From Bradyrhizobiaceae bacterium (GTDB lineage: Bacteria; Pseudomonadota; Alphaproteobacteria; Rhizobiales; Xanthobacteraceae): a stretch of 39,161 bases of DNA. How positions within the stretch are numbered: position 1 is the stretch's first letter; each line of letters begins with the position of its first letter. Positions 1 to 7,729 of the stretch are shown one piece after another. Location of the stretch: the NCBI GenBank assembly GCA_003963435.1, contig RXJC01000602.1, positions 1 through 39,161 of the forward strand, written 5' to 3'. Position numbers and translations under genes: made by a program. A model generated the notes under the pieces. The model ran no database searches. It worked only from the letters and a program-made list of their open reading frames with translations, and was not told the DNA's origin.

Positions 1-1050
1 AACAAATCCGACAACGAACGCTCAGGCGTGCTCTCTACCGCCATGTCGTTCCTGGGACTCTATCGCGATCCCGTCGTCGCCGAAGTGACGCGGCGCTGTG
101 ACTGGCGGATCTCCGATATCGTGGGCGGAAAATACCCGGCAACACTCTATCTCGTCGTGCCACCATCCGACATCAACCGCACCAAACCGCTTATCCGACT
201 GATCCTCAATCAAATCGGCCGACGCCTGACCGAGGATCTGCAAGCAAAGGGCGAACGCCATCGTCTCCTGCTGATGTTGGACGAGTTTCCGGCGCTGGGG
301 AGGCTCGACTTCTTTGAGTCAGCACTGGCCTTCATGGCCGGCTACGGTCTGAAGAGCTTCCTGATCGCGCAATCCCTAAACCAGATCGAAAAGGCCTACG
401 GGGCGAACAATTCGATCCTCGACAATTGCCATGTGCGCGTCAGCTTCGCGACCAACGACGAGCGTACCGCCAAGCGCGTTTCGGACGCCCTCGGCACCGC
501 CACCGAGATGAAGGCCATGAAGAACTATGCCGGCCACCGGCTGTCCCCCTGGCTTGGCCATCTGATGGTTTCGCGCTCGGAAACAGCTCGGCCACTGCTC
601 ACACCTGGCGAAATCATGCAGCTCCCTCCCACCGACGAGATCGTCATGGCGGCGGGCACGCCGCCGATTCGTGCGAAGAAGGCGCGCTATTACGAGGATG
701 CTCGGTTCAAGGAACGCCTGCTGCCGCCGCCCGCGCTCACAACGTCGCAGCAAGGACAGCCCGACGATTGGACCACGCACCAGTTGCCAGCCCGACCACA
801 GATTGCCGAGGCCACCTTGCTAGCGCAGCCCGCCGATGAAGATCCAACCGAGTCGGAACGCCGCCAGCAACCGGAACTCAATCGGGTGAACCCCGTCGAG
901 AAGAAAGTGCCAATCGACAACCCGTTCGAGATCGATACCGATCGGGACGAGTCTGACGACGATGCCGTGCGCACCAGCCGTATGAACCGGCTCATGCAGG
1001 GCGTCGCGCGCCAGGTCTCGCTCGACCCCGGTGACGGCATGGAGCTGTGA
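1..1050 (+). CDS. traG: TraG, conjugal transfer coupling protein (5' partial)
   Basis: C-terminal part of a VirD4/TraG-type coupling ATPase, the inner-membrane hexamer that hands the relaxase-DNA complex to the type IV secretion channel. The frame is open from base 1, so the N-terminal membrane segments and Walker A lie left of the window. A GTG at 28 is internal, not a start. The sequence NKSDNERSGVLSTAMSF is typical of TraG. The Walker B region MLDEFPALGRLDFFESAL follows near base 275, then the conserved AQSLNQIEKAYG segment. The tail after about residue 240 is acidic and low in conservation. It ends 7 bases before the start of the copG-like gene, so the two are probably cotranscribed. The family call is secure; only the extent is limited by the window edge. 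Confidence 0.95.
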   Translation, partial: NKSDNERSGVLSTAMSFLGLYRDPVVAEVTRRCDWRISDIVGGKYPATLYLVVPPSDINRTKPLIRLILNQIGRRLTEDLQAKGERHRLLLMLDEFPALGRLDFFESALAFMAGYGLKSFLIAQSLNQIEKAYGANNSILDNCHVRVSFATNDERTAKRVSDALGTATEMKAMKNYAGHRLSPWLGHLMVSRSETARPLLTPGEIMQLPPTDEIVMAAGTPPIRAKKARYYEDARFKERLLPPPALTTSQQGQPDDWTTHQLPARPQIAEATLLAQPADEDPTESERRQQPELNRVNPVEKKVPIDNPFEIDTDRDESDDDAVRTSRMNRLMQGVARQVSLDPGDGMEL

Positions 1051-1057
1051 GACGCCC

Positions 1058-1486
1058 GTGACGAAACCACCCCGCAAGCAACGCCTCTCCGTCTATCTCG
1101 ACCCCTCTGTCATGAACCGGCTCGCAGATCACGCCGCGCGCCGCGACCATTCGCGATCGTTGGTCGCGGAGGCGGCGATCGAGTCATTCCTCTCACCCGA
1201 TGCCGCCGAACGCCAGGAGGCCGTCATCACGAAACGCCTCGACCAGCTCGACCGACGCATGTCGCGGATGGAGCGCGATATCGGAATATCGGTCGAGATG
1301 CTCGCAGTCTTCGTGCGCTTCTGGGTGACCACCACACCGAGTTTGCCAGAACCTGCTGCGCAGGCCGCGCGCGCCAAAGCTGGCGAACGCTATGATCAGT
1401 TTGTCACAGCTCTCGGCCGCCGTCTCGCGAAGGGCCCGAAGCTTCATCAGGAGATTTCTGAGGACGTTGATGGCGAGGCAGAATAG
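1058..1486 (+). CDS. Ribbon-helix-helix (CopG-like) protein of the transfer region
   Basis: A 142-residue protein with an N-terminal ribbon-helix-helix segment (RLSVYLDPSVMNRLADHA, residues about 9-26), the fold of CopG/Arc DNA-binding proteins. The rest is helical and charged, with a likely coiled coil (KRLDQLDRRMSRMERDIG) and a hydrophobic stretch (EMLAVFVRFWVTT). A GTG at 1058 is chosen because it follows the traG stop by 7 bases; the GTG at 1031 in the same frame would overlap traG and add nine unlikely residues. In related elements this gene sits between traG and trbB. Here trbB is 7.1 kb away. A role in transfer regulation is inferred from position and fold. Confidence 0.85.
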   Translation: MTKPPRKQRLSVYLDPSVMNRLADHAARRDHSRSLVAEAAIESFLSPDAAERQEAVITKRLDQLDRRMSRMERDIGISVEMLAVFVRFWVTTTPSLPEPAAQAARAKAGERYDQFVTALGRRLAKGPKLHQEISEDVDGEAE

Positions 1487-1567
1487 CTCGTCAGATCGCG
1501 CACGCTCCTGCGTGAGCCCAAGCTGCTCTCCAAGGCCGCATTGAAGTCAGCAATAATCGACTGCCTC

Positions 1568-2206
1568 TCAATCCCTTATTCTTTCCAATCTCTCGGACAT
1601 CCGCCCGAGTTCAAGCAAGGATGCCGCCTCCATCTTCCGCATGATCTGCGCCCGACACACCTTCACCGTGATTTCGCTGAGTGCAAACTTCGCAGCAATT
1701 TGCTTTGTGAGTTTTCCATCAAGTATCATGTCCATAACTTGGCGCTCGCGAACAGAAAGCGAATCGTACCGCGCGCGAAGATCAGCTGTCATTGTCTTCT
1801 CGTTTCGTCGGATTTGCGAAGTCTGGAGACCGAGATAGATCGCATCAAGTAGGTCTTGGTCCCTAAACGGCTTGGTCAGAAATTCGATCGCGCCAAACTT
1901 CATAGCCCGGACCGACATCGGGATATCCCCGTGCGCCGTAATGAACACGACCGGGATCTCCACACGCGTTCTGAAAAGCTCTTGTTGGAAATCCAAGCCG
2001 TTCTGACCCGGCATTCTAACGTCCAATACCAAGCAAATCGGCGTATCAGGAATCGACCACGCCAAAAACTCGTGCGTAGACGCAAAGGTGTGAATATCAA
2101 GTCCGACAGAACTCAGGAGATTTCTGAGCGCTTCACGCACGGAAAGATCATCGTCGACGACGGCTACCGTGCCGCCCACAACGACGGGCTGTTTCGACTG
2201 TCTCAT
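1568..2206 (-). CDS. FixJ/NodW-type response regulator (copy 1)
   Basis: A 212-residue response regulator with an N-terminal receiver (acidic residues VVDDD near 17-20, phosphoacceptor D62 in LVLDVRMPG, Lys112 in FLTKPF) and a C-terminal LuxR-type helix-turn-helix (SVRERQVMDMILDG, then QIAAKFALSEITVKVCR). Phosphorylated FixJ-family proteins activate transcription. The ATG at 2206 overlaps the stop of the upstream kinase gene as ATGA and has an AGGGAG ribosome site, so the two are coupled. A longer frame starting at 2242 lies inside the kinase gene and is rejected. Its closest relative in view is the regulator at 19655-20287. The recognition helix has Cys where the usual FixJ-like sequence has His. 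The target genes are unknown. Confidence 0.93.
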   Translation of the reverse strand: MRQSKQPVVVGGTVAVVDDDLSVREALRNLLSSVGLDIHTFASTHEFLAWSIPDTPICLVLDVRMPGQNGLDFQQELFRTRVEIPVVFITAHGDIPMSVRAMKFGAIEFLTKPFRDQDLLDAIYLGLQTSQIRRNEKTMTADLRARYDSLSVRERQVMDMILDGKLTKQIAAKFALSEITVKVCRAQIMRKMEAASLLELGRMSERLERIRD

Positions 2207-3381
2207 AGTATTTTCTCCCTGTCGCCAGGCAGAGTAAAACAAAAGGTAGCGCCGCGCGGATTGGTCGGCTCAGCCCAAATATTACCGCCGTGAGATTCAA
2301 TAATTGATCGGCATATTGAAAGTCCAATTCCCATGCCATCGCTCTTGGTGGAGTGAAAGGCATCGAAAAGATGCCTTACGAAGCCAGGATCGATACCGCC
2401 TCCCGTGTCTTCTATCGTGATCATCACGCCGGACGCGCTTGATTTAGCGGAGTTTATTCGAATCTCACGAACACTGCTCTGCAGCGTACCCATCGCATCT
2501 ATCGCGTTCACGAGAAGGTTGAGTGCAACCTGTTGAAGTTGAATACGATCACCGAAGATCATGGGCAGATCACTCGACAGGTTCGTATAAACGGAAACTC
2601 GGCTTTCTCGGAAACGGCTTTGCAAAAGCCCCAGCACCTCTCTGATTACGACGTTGATCTCAATCCAGGACCTCTTTGGTTCTGCACGCATAGACAGCGC
2701 TTGGACGCGCTTGATGATTTCACTTGCTCGGTTTGCGTCGCTGACGATGCTATCTATCGAAGACGCGGCTTTTTCTAGGTTCGCGGGATCTCCGTGAATC
2801 CAGCGTGTACATGCATTGGCGTTGGTCACGATTGCGGCGAGCGGCTGATTGACCTCATGGGCGATTGAGGCAGCGATCTCGCCGAGAGTCGTGATCCGAG
2901 CGACGTGCGCAAGGCGGGTCTGCGCCTGTTCGGCCGCCACACGAGCGGTCTCCATCTTGACAGCGAGATAGGTCGTTGCCGCGATCGCCAGCAGGCTGAT
3001 CGAGGTGTTGACGACTCCGGTTCCGAAGCTTCCACTCGGCGTCAGGATGTAGCTCGCGATCGTCAACGCGATGCATATTCCAGAGACCGTGCCCATGCCC
3101 CGCGTGTGGCTGAAGCGAGCCGACAATAGAACGACAATCACATAAAACGTCGCAGCGGATATCTCGTAAGGGGTTATGGTGTCGATGATGAAGATGCCGA
3201 TAGTGAGGATGCCGATCAGCAAGGGAAGCGTTCCAGACCTAACGAGGCGCCATAGCCCATCGATGAACGTCAGTAGTTCCCTTGAACGGGTGCCGAGCGG
3301 GTATCGATGCGTCAAGTTTGCCTCGTGATCTATAGGATCGACGTGGGCAGGCTGATTGACTGGTGTTTTTTGTGGAGCCAT
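2203..3381 (-). CDS. Membrane sensor histidine kinase (copy 1)
   Basis: A 392-residue kinase. After a charged N-terminus come four predicted membrane helices (residues about 52-68, 75-90, 97-115, 124-142) joined by very short loops, with no large periplasmic domain. The dimerization box is ASIAHEVNQPLAAIV with phospho-acceptor His175, followed by N, G1 (DTGGGI) and G2 (GMGIGLS) boxes of the ATPase domain. This class (HEVNQPL) commonly pairs with FixJ-like regulators, and the partner gene overlaps its stop codon by ATGA. The start lies 6 bases after the stop of the RcnR-like gene, placing all three in one leftward operon. The signal sensed is not evident; the compact membrane domain suggests a membrane or small-ion cue (inference). 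Confidence 0.93.
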   Translation of the reverse strand: MAPQKTPVNQPAHVDPIDHEANLTHRYPLGTRSRELLTFIDGLWRLVRSGTLPLLIGILTIGIFIIDTITPYEISAATFYVIVVLLSARFSHTRGMGTVSGICIALTIASYILTPSGSFGTGVVNTSISLLAIAATTYLAVKMETARVAAEQAQTRLAHVARITTLGEIAASIAHEVNQPLAAIVTNANACTRWIHGDPANLEKAASSIDSIVSDANRASEIIKRVQALSMRAEPKRSWIEINVVIREVLGLLQSRFRESRVSVYTNLSSDLPMIFGDRIQLQQVALNLLVNAIDAMGTLQSSVREIRINSAKSSASGVMITIEDTGGGIDPGFVRHLFDAFHSTKSDGMGIGLSICRSIIESHGGNIWAEPTNPRGATFCFTLPGDREKIL

Positions 3382-3387
3382 CGCAGT

Positions 3388-3666
3388 TCACTTGATGTAG
3401 GTGTGCAAAACGTCGACTAATTCGAGCGCGGCATTACGTTCAGCTTCTGTGGGCGTGCGGTTCGCATCGACCATATGCGCTTGAATGTGCCCATTGACGA
3501 CTTCGGCCATGATTCCGTTGATCGCACCGCGCGTGGCCGTGACTATCCGCATCACGTCGCCGCAACTCTCATCCGCGATGAGGGCCCGTTCAATCGCATC
3601 GACCTGACCTCGAAGGCGTCGGACCCTATTCAGCAGCTTCTGCTTCTCAGCCACCGCATGCGCCAT
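3388..3666 (-). CDS. RcnR/FrmR/CsoR-family metal-sensing repressor, RcnR-like
   Basis: A 92-residue all-helical repressor of the DUF156 family (KQKLLNRVRRLRGQVDAIER, then RGAINGIMAEVVNGHIQAHM). His3, Cys35, His60 and His64 are all present. In E. coli RcnR these positions bind Ni(II)/Co(II), while the formaldehyde sensor FrmR has Glu at 64. This favours metal over aldehyde sensing (inference from family knowledge). The ATG at 3666 has a strong GGAGGG ribosome site. It is first in a leftward operon with a kinase and a FixJ-like regulator, which is unusual. Two palindromes with C/G tracts lie 13-55 bases upstream and are probable autoregulatory operators. No RcnA-type exporter is in the window. 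Confidence 0.9.
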   Translation of the reverse strand: MAHAVAEKQKLLNRVRRLRGQVDAIERALIADESCGDVMRIVTATRGAINGIMAEVVNGHIQAHMVDANRTPTEAERNAALELVDVLHTYIK

Positions 3667-3678
3667 CGCGTCCCTCCG

Positions 3679-3694
3679 CTATACCCGGGTATAG
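3679..3694. promoter_or_regulatory. Palindrome, probable proximal operator of the RcnR-like gene
   Basis: A perfect 16-base palindrome, CTATACCCGGGTATAG, centred 21 bases upstream of the repressor ATG. The C3/G3 core with AT-rich arms is the layout of CsoR/RcnR-family operators. The binding protein is inferred from adjacency. Confidence 0.65.
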
Positions 3695-3699
3695 TTGTA

Positions 3700-3719
3700 A
3701 TATACCCCCCAGAGTATAT
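3700..3719. promoter_or_regulatory. G-tract inverted repeat, probable distal operator of the RcnR-like gene
   Basis: ATATAC and GTATAT arms are separated by 8 bases holding most of a six-C tract. On the minus strand it reads TACTCTGGGGGGTATA, close to the E. coli RcnR site TACT-G6-N-AGTA. A TATATT hexamer at its edge could be the -10 of the leftward operon, so bound repressor would cover the promoter (inference). Confidence 0.65.
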
Positions 3720-3720
3720 A

Positions 3721-4299
3721 TGAATGTCGCGCGAAGTGAAGACCGGCAGGGTTGTTCGCGTCGTGGTCCAGTTCGTCGTGAATTGGATCCGGATTGGCAC
3801 AGCAGAGGATCATATGAACCCGCGATCTAGCAACGACCCCTCGGAGGGAGATAGTAGGCGTCAGTCACCTGCTATCGACGCTCCGCTGGGTTGCATCATC
3901 GCTCGGGTCGGTTCTGCCGACGTAACTGCGCCAGCACTTCGACGCTGAGCACCGTCCGTCCAGGCCACCCGGGTTCGAGCAACTGCTTGAACAGACGGAG
4001 GTGGCCATGGCCGCTCATCTCAACATCGACACACGTCGGGCGCCACCGGTGGTCGCCCATGATGATATTCAATTCGCCGGGGTGTTTCCCGGCTTGAAAT
4101 TGGGCGCTCGCAACTTGGCGAGACCAAAGCTTCTTGCCCATTGGCATCAGGAATCCGATGGCCGGCTGATTGGGGGCTGGCAATTGGAGACATCCGCCAC
4201 TCTGAAGAATCCTGACGATTGATCATAGCGACACACGGCAATGCCGTGCGCAGCGTAGCGCTGCTGTTGGCAGCAAAGTTCAAACGAAGGGATTAACTA
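3721..4299. other. Intergenic region between the repressor operon and the HisE-like operon
   Basis: About 580 bases without a convincing gene. Open frames exist on both strands (3724-3948 and 4001-4222 rightward, 3896-4183 leftward), but none has a recognisable family. The only start with a fair ribosome site is an ATG at 3814, giving 44 residues. The region might hold a decayed gene. It must contain the promoter and leader of the HisE-like operon. Confidence 0.5.
4234..4275 (+). promoter_or_regulatory. Tandem hairpins in the leader of the HisE-like/Nramp operon
   Basis: Three short hairpins in a row: CACGGC-AAT-GCCGTG (4234-4248), CAGCG-TAG-CGCTG (4251-4263) and GCTGC-TGTTG-GCAGC (about 4261-4275). 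The second and third share bases and so exclude each other. They end about 14 bases before the ribosome site. No known riboswitch consensus was recognised, so a regulatory role is only suggested. Confidence 0.4.
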
Positions 4300-4818
4300 A
4301 TGAATGCAGTGGTGGCTTTGCTGCCTGCGCGCCCCGCAGGCACTAATACGACTTGCGCGAATACTATCTTCGCCAACGATTTAGAGCAGCTCTACAACGC
4401 GCTGAATGATGTGACATTGACGGAGCATGCTCGCACGGCAGAGCTGATGAATGCCGGATTGCGGAAGATCTCGCAGAAGGTTGTCGAGGAGGCTGCCGAG
4501 GTCGCTCTCGAGGCGGTGAGGAAGCGGACCCAAAAGACGGTCAGCGAAAGTGCCGATCTTCTCTATCACTTGGTCGTTCTGTGGCACGCACTCAATATTG
4601 AACCCAGCGAAGTCTGGGCCGAGATGCGGCGCCGCGTGGAAAGCATGGGCATTGCCGAAAAGCTTCCTAAGCCGCGTCGGGGAACGACTGATCCCGCCCC
4701 GGTCAACGACAGCTCGGAAGGAAATCGCGTACCTGCGCCCTGCATCACCGCCAACTCGCGCGCACCAGCACCGTGTCCCGAAGAGCAGCCCGAAAGGACA
4801 CGGCCATGCGCCTCCTAG
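4300..4818 (+). CDS. HisE-like phosphoribosyl-ATP pyrophosphatase (MazG superfamily)
   Basis: A 172-residue protein with a HisE-type all-alpha NTP pyrophosphatase core at residues about 25-125: KISQKVVEEAAEVALEA carries the EExxE metal-binding motif and SESADLLYHLVVL the second acidic motif (ExxD). These residues bind the Mg2+ ions needed to hydrolyse phosphoribosyl-ATP to phosphoribosyl-AMP and PPi. The N-terminal 24 residues and the Pro/Ser-rich tail after residue 130 are extra to ordinary HisE. The linkage is to a SLOG protein and a metal transporter rather than his genes, so a role outside histidine synthesis on another nucleotide is likely (inference). The ATG follows GAAGGGA. Its end overlaps the next gene by 13 bases. 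Confidence 0.85.
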   Translation: MNAVVALLPARPAGTNTTCANTIFANDLEQLYNALNDVTLTEHARTAELMNAGLRKISQKVVEEAAEVALEAVRKRTQKTVSESADLLYHLVVLWHALNIEPSEVWAEMRRRVESMGIAEKLPKPRRGTTDPAPVNDSSEGNRVPAPCITANSRAPAPCPEEQPERTRPCAS

Positions 4819-5222
4819 TCTGTGGAGGACGTCACTTCGAGGACGCCGAGATGGTGCATCACGAACTAACTGCACTGCATTGGCGAAAGCCAATCAGCGT
4901 TGTGGTCCACGGCAGCATTGCAGGCGTCGGCATCATCGCTGAGGCGTGGGCGCGTCGCCATGGGATCGCTGTGGTGCGTTACCCGCCAAATTGGGAGTTT
5001 TACGGCAAGAAGGCCGAAGGGCTGCGCAGCGATTTCATGCTGACAGACAGCCGACCCGACTTTGTCGTGGCTTTCCCAGGGGGGCGCCACACCGCCGATC
5101 TCGTCCAACGGGCAATCAACGTCGGGCTCGCCGTGCTCGCCATTCCGCCCAACACGGCTGGAGCTTGCCCAGTCGCAAAGCATCCGCCGCAGCGGGGCCA
5201 GCCAACAACCGCTTCGCTCTGA
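4806..5222 (+). CDS. DUF2493 / YspA-like SLOG-family protein
   Basis: A 138-residue Rossmann-like protein: MRLLVCGGRHFED at the N-terminus (nucleotide-binding loop), HGSIAGVGIIAEAWARRHGI, then VVAFPGGRHTADLVQRA, the GG-and-T pattern of SLOG domains that bind nucleotides or nucleotide derivatives. The ATG at 4806 has an AAAGGA ribosome site upstream and overlaps the HisE-like gene, so the two are coupled. The frame's earlier start at 4773 adds eleven unconserved residues. SLOG proteins often act as nucleotide sensors; together with the pyrophosphatase this suggests nucleotide-linked control of the transporter downstream (inference). The ligand and partner are unknown. Confidence 0.85.
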   Translation: MRLLVCGGRHFEDAEMVHHELTALHWRKPISVVVHGSIAGVGIIAEAWARRHGIAVVRYPPNWEFYGKKAEGLRSDFMLTDSRPDFVVAFPGGRHTADLVQRAINVGLAVLAIPPNTAGACPVAKHPPQRGQPTTASL

Positions 5223-5268
5223 TCCAGTGAATTCACCCAAAAACGAGCAAAACTCAACGGAGTTTGAA

Positions 5269-7035
5269 ATGTCCGATACCTCTGCGACATCGCTTGAACA
5301 AATCGAATTGGCCTCAAGCGCGCCCGCTGTCCTGGATAGCGCGCATATTGGCGACATCCACGGCGCGTTCGGCACCATCCGGCAGCACGACACCGGTGTA
5401 CGAAAGACTTGGCGGGCTAGGCTGGCGACCTTGATGGCAATCGTCGGCCCGGGACTGATTGTCATGGTCGGCGACAATGATGCCGGCGCTTTTGGAACCT
5501 ATACGCAGGCAGGTCAGAACTACGGCACCTCTCTGCTGTGGACGTTGATGCTCTTGATCCCGGTGATTTACGTGAATCAGGAGATGGTGTCACGGCTAGG
5601 TGCTGTGACGGGCGTTGGCCATGCACGACTGATATTCGAACGTTTCGGAAAGTTCTGGGGTGCCTTCAGCCTTATAGACCTAGTTCTTCTCAACGGACTA
5701 ACCATTGTAACCGAGTTCATCGGCATCGTATTCGCACTCCAATATTTTGGTTTGCCAAGAGTTCCGGGACTGATTGTCGCGGCGGTGCTCATAGTGGCCG
5801 CCGTCAGCACCGGAAGTTTCAAGCGGTTTGAACGCTTCGCGATGGTTTTGGTCTTTGGCAGTCTGTTGCTAATACCTGTGCTCCTCGCCATCCATCCACC
5901 AATCGGTGAGATCGCCCATGGACTGCTCGTGCCGCAATGGCCCGCTCACTCCGACATGGCGGCAGTCATGCTGCTTGTCATTGGCATCGTTGGCACGACC
6001 GTCGCACCTTGGCAGCTCTTTTTCCAACAAAGCTATGTTGTCGATAAGCGGATCACGCCCGCCTTCAACGGCTACGAGAAAGTCGATCTTTGCCTCGGGA
6101 TCCTCCTGGTAGTAATCGGCGCCGTTGCCATGATGGCGTTCTGTGCCGCATTGTTTGCCGGACGGCCGGAATTCGGCAATTTCACGGATACAGGTGCGGT
6201 GCTTACGGCGCTGGACAAATATGTGGGTCCATATTCGGCGACGATTTTTGCAATCGCTCTTTTGGATGCTTGCCTCATCGGCGCAGCAGCCGTCTCGCTC
6301 TCGACGTCTTATGCGATCGCCGACGTCCTCAGGGTGAGGCACTCATTGCATCGCAAAGTCACGGATGCCATCGGATTCTACGTTGCTTACGGGATTCTCA
6401 TATTCATTGCCGCAGGCCTTGTTGCCTTCGCAAGTGATGCGCTGCTGGGCCTCTTTGTCAGTGCCGTGCAGGCTCTCGCTGGCGTGCTGCTACCAAGTGC
6501 CACGGTCTTCCTGCTCCTCCTTTGCAACGACAAGGCGGTTGTCGGCCCCTGGTCCAACGGTCCTAAGCTCAATGTATTCACCGGAGCAATAATCTGGTCC
6601 CTTGTGTTGCTCTCGATCATCCTCACCGTGGCGACCGTCTTCCCAGATGTGGCTGACAGCACAATTCTGAAAATACTGATTGGCGGCTCTTTGCTGGGGC
6701 TTTGCGGGTTCGTCTTTTCGTTCGCAGCACGCAAGCGTAGTTATGACGTGCCCGCTGCCGCATATGGCAACGATCAAGATCACCGCTTCGCCAAGATGAC
6801 GATGCTCGAGCGCCGGAACTGGCGCATGCCGCCGCTTAATCGGCTGCCTGCCCTGCATATGACGTTGATGACGAAGGTCTGGATGGGCGTGCTACGCGGC
6901 TATCTTCTGATTGCTGTCGCGCTGATCGGCTTCAAGGTCTTCGTCGCCGCGACCGGCGTCGAGGTCAGCATCCCCCAGATCGGCGGAACGCCAACCAGCA
7001 ACGACGCTGCTACAAGCAATACCGGCTCGAAGTAG
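5269..7035 (+). CDS. Nramp-family divalent cation transporter, divergent (DAGA/APW)
   Basis: A 588-residue membrane protein aligning with Nramp/MntH over its core (GPGLIVMVGDNDAGAFG... QAGQNYG, then VTGVGH). It has about 11-12 membrane helices, a soluble N-terminus of about 50 residues and a polar tail. In canonical Nramps helix 1 carries DPGN and helix 6 MPH, which coordinate Mn2+/Fe2+. Here helix 1 has D71-A72-G73-A74 and helix 6 A246-P247-W248, so the Asn, Met and His side chains are missing while the Asp stays. Some Nramp relatives lacking the Met are Mg2+ transporters, so Mg2+ or another hard cation is possible (inference). The ATG at 5269 with ACGGAG is preferred over a GTG at 5062 inside the SLOG gene. 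Confidence 0.88.
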   Translation: MSDTSATSLEQIELASSAPAVLDSAHIGDIHGAFGTIRQHDTGVRKTWRARLATLMAIVGPGLIVMVGDNDAGAFGTYTQAGQNYGTSLLWTLMLLIPVIYVNQEMVSRLGAVTGVGHARLIFERFGKFWGAFSLIDLVLLNGLTIVTEFIGIVFALQYFGLPRVPGLIVAAVLIVAAVSTGSFKRFERFAMVLVFGSLLLIPVLLAIHPPIGEIAHGLLVPQWPAHSDMAAVMLLVIGIVGTTVAPWQLFFQQSYVVDKRITPAFNGYEKVDLCLGILLVVIGAVAMMAFCAALFAGRPEFGNFTDTGAVLTALDKYVGPYSATIFAIALLDACLIGAAAVSLSTSYAIADVLRVRHSLHRKVTDAIGFYVAYGILIFIAAGLVAFASDALLGLFVSAVQALAGVLLPSATVFLLLLCNDKAVVGPWSNGPKLNVFTGAIIWSLVLLSIILTVATVFPDVADSTILKILIGGSLLGLCGFVFSFAARKRSYDVPAAAYGNDQDHRFAKMTMLERRNWRMPPLNRLPALHMTLMTKVWMGVLRGYLLIAVALIGFKVFVAATGVEVSIPQIGGTPTSNDAATSNTGSK

Positions 7036-7206
7036 CACGCAAGAAGGCGGGTGACGACGTTGACGCACGGGCGCGAGCACCGACATGTCCGCAATAGCCT
7101 CGCGGACGTTGCTATACCCCGCGTCGTCGCCTGCCAACCAAAACGAAAAGGAAACAATCTGAATAGACAAAACTCTTTTGTTCTAACTAGCTGATGGGGG
7201 CGCCTC

Positions 7207-7659
7207 ATGTCTGAACAATTCAAGACTCTTCCCGAACGCATCCAGGCGCTTTCCGATGCAACTTCTTGTAGTTCTTTTTCGCTGACCTCAGTCGAGCAGA
7301 CCAAGGGCTTTCAGATTATCGCTTTTGTCGACAGCTGTTTCGGCGATTCTCAATGCGAGATCGATGCTTGCGGATTGATCGCCGCTATGCTGATCGCTTT
7401 TGCCAAAGCGCGCAGCGATCCGTTCACGTTTCATTATTTTGCAACGCGTGCTCTCCATGACGGACTAGAACGTTGCATCGCTATCCTTGTCCAACGCGGC
7501 GAAAGGCTGCCCGTTGTCGCCTATGCGCTCATCGCAAATTATATCCGCTGGACGGCTCGACGCCGAGAGATGGCTTTAGCCGCGGCGTTTGAGCGTCTGC
7601 GCCTTTATCCGACACTTCCAAACATGTTGATCTGGCCGCCGAAGCGCACGCCAGGATAG
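7207..7659 (+). CDS. Hypothetical protein, 150 residues
   Basis: Not recognised. A soluble-looking protein with several Cys near the N-terminus (SCSSF, DSCFGDSQCEIDACG) and a helical second half (FHYFATRALHDGLERCIAILVQRGERL). A G5 ribosome site precedes the ATG. It lies 171 bases after the Nramp gene in the same direction; that gap contains CTATACCC at 7112-7119, the same 8-mer as the left half of the operator at 3679. Membership of the same transcription unit is uncertain. Confidence 0.6.
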   Translation: MSEQFKTLPERIQALSDATSCSSFSLTSVEQTKGFQIIAFVDSCFGDSQCEIDACGLIAAMLIAFAKARSDPFTFHYFATRALHDGLERCIAILVQRGERLPVVAYALIANYIRWTARRREMALAAAFERLRLYPTLPNMLIWPPKRTPG

Positions 7660-7729
7660 CGTGCCAGCGCCTGAGATTCATCGAACAAAAAAAAGCCGTG
7701 GCAGATTTTCTCAAAGGAGACCCAAAACA

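Noticed and set aside
1501..1514. CACGC-TCCT-GCGTG hairpin after the copG-like gene as a terminator
   Set aside because: The stem is only five base pairs and no T run follows.
3388..3666. Reading the small repressor as a formaldehyde-responsive FrmR
   Set aside because: His64 replaces the Glu of FrmR, no formaldehyde dehydrogenase gene is near, and the operator resembles RcnR sites.
3896..4183. A 95-residue leftward frame before the HisE-like operon
   Set aside because: No ribosome site or family; competing frames on both strands are equally long, so it may be chance or a decayed gene.
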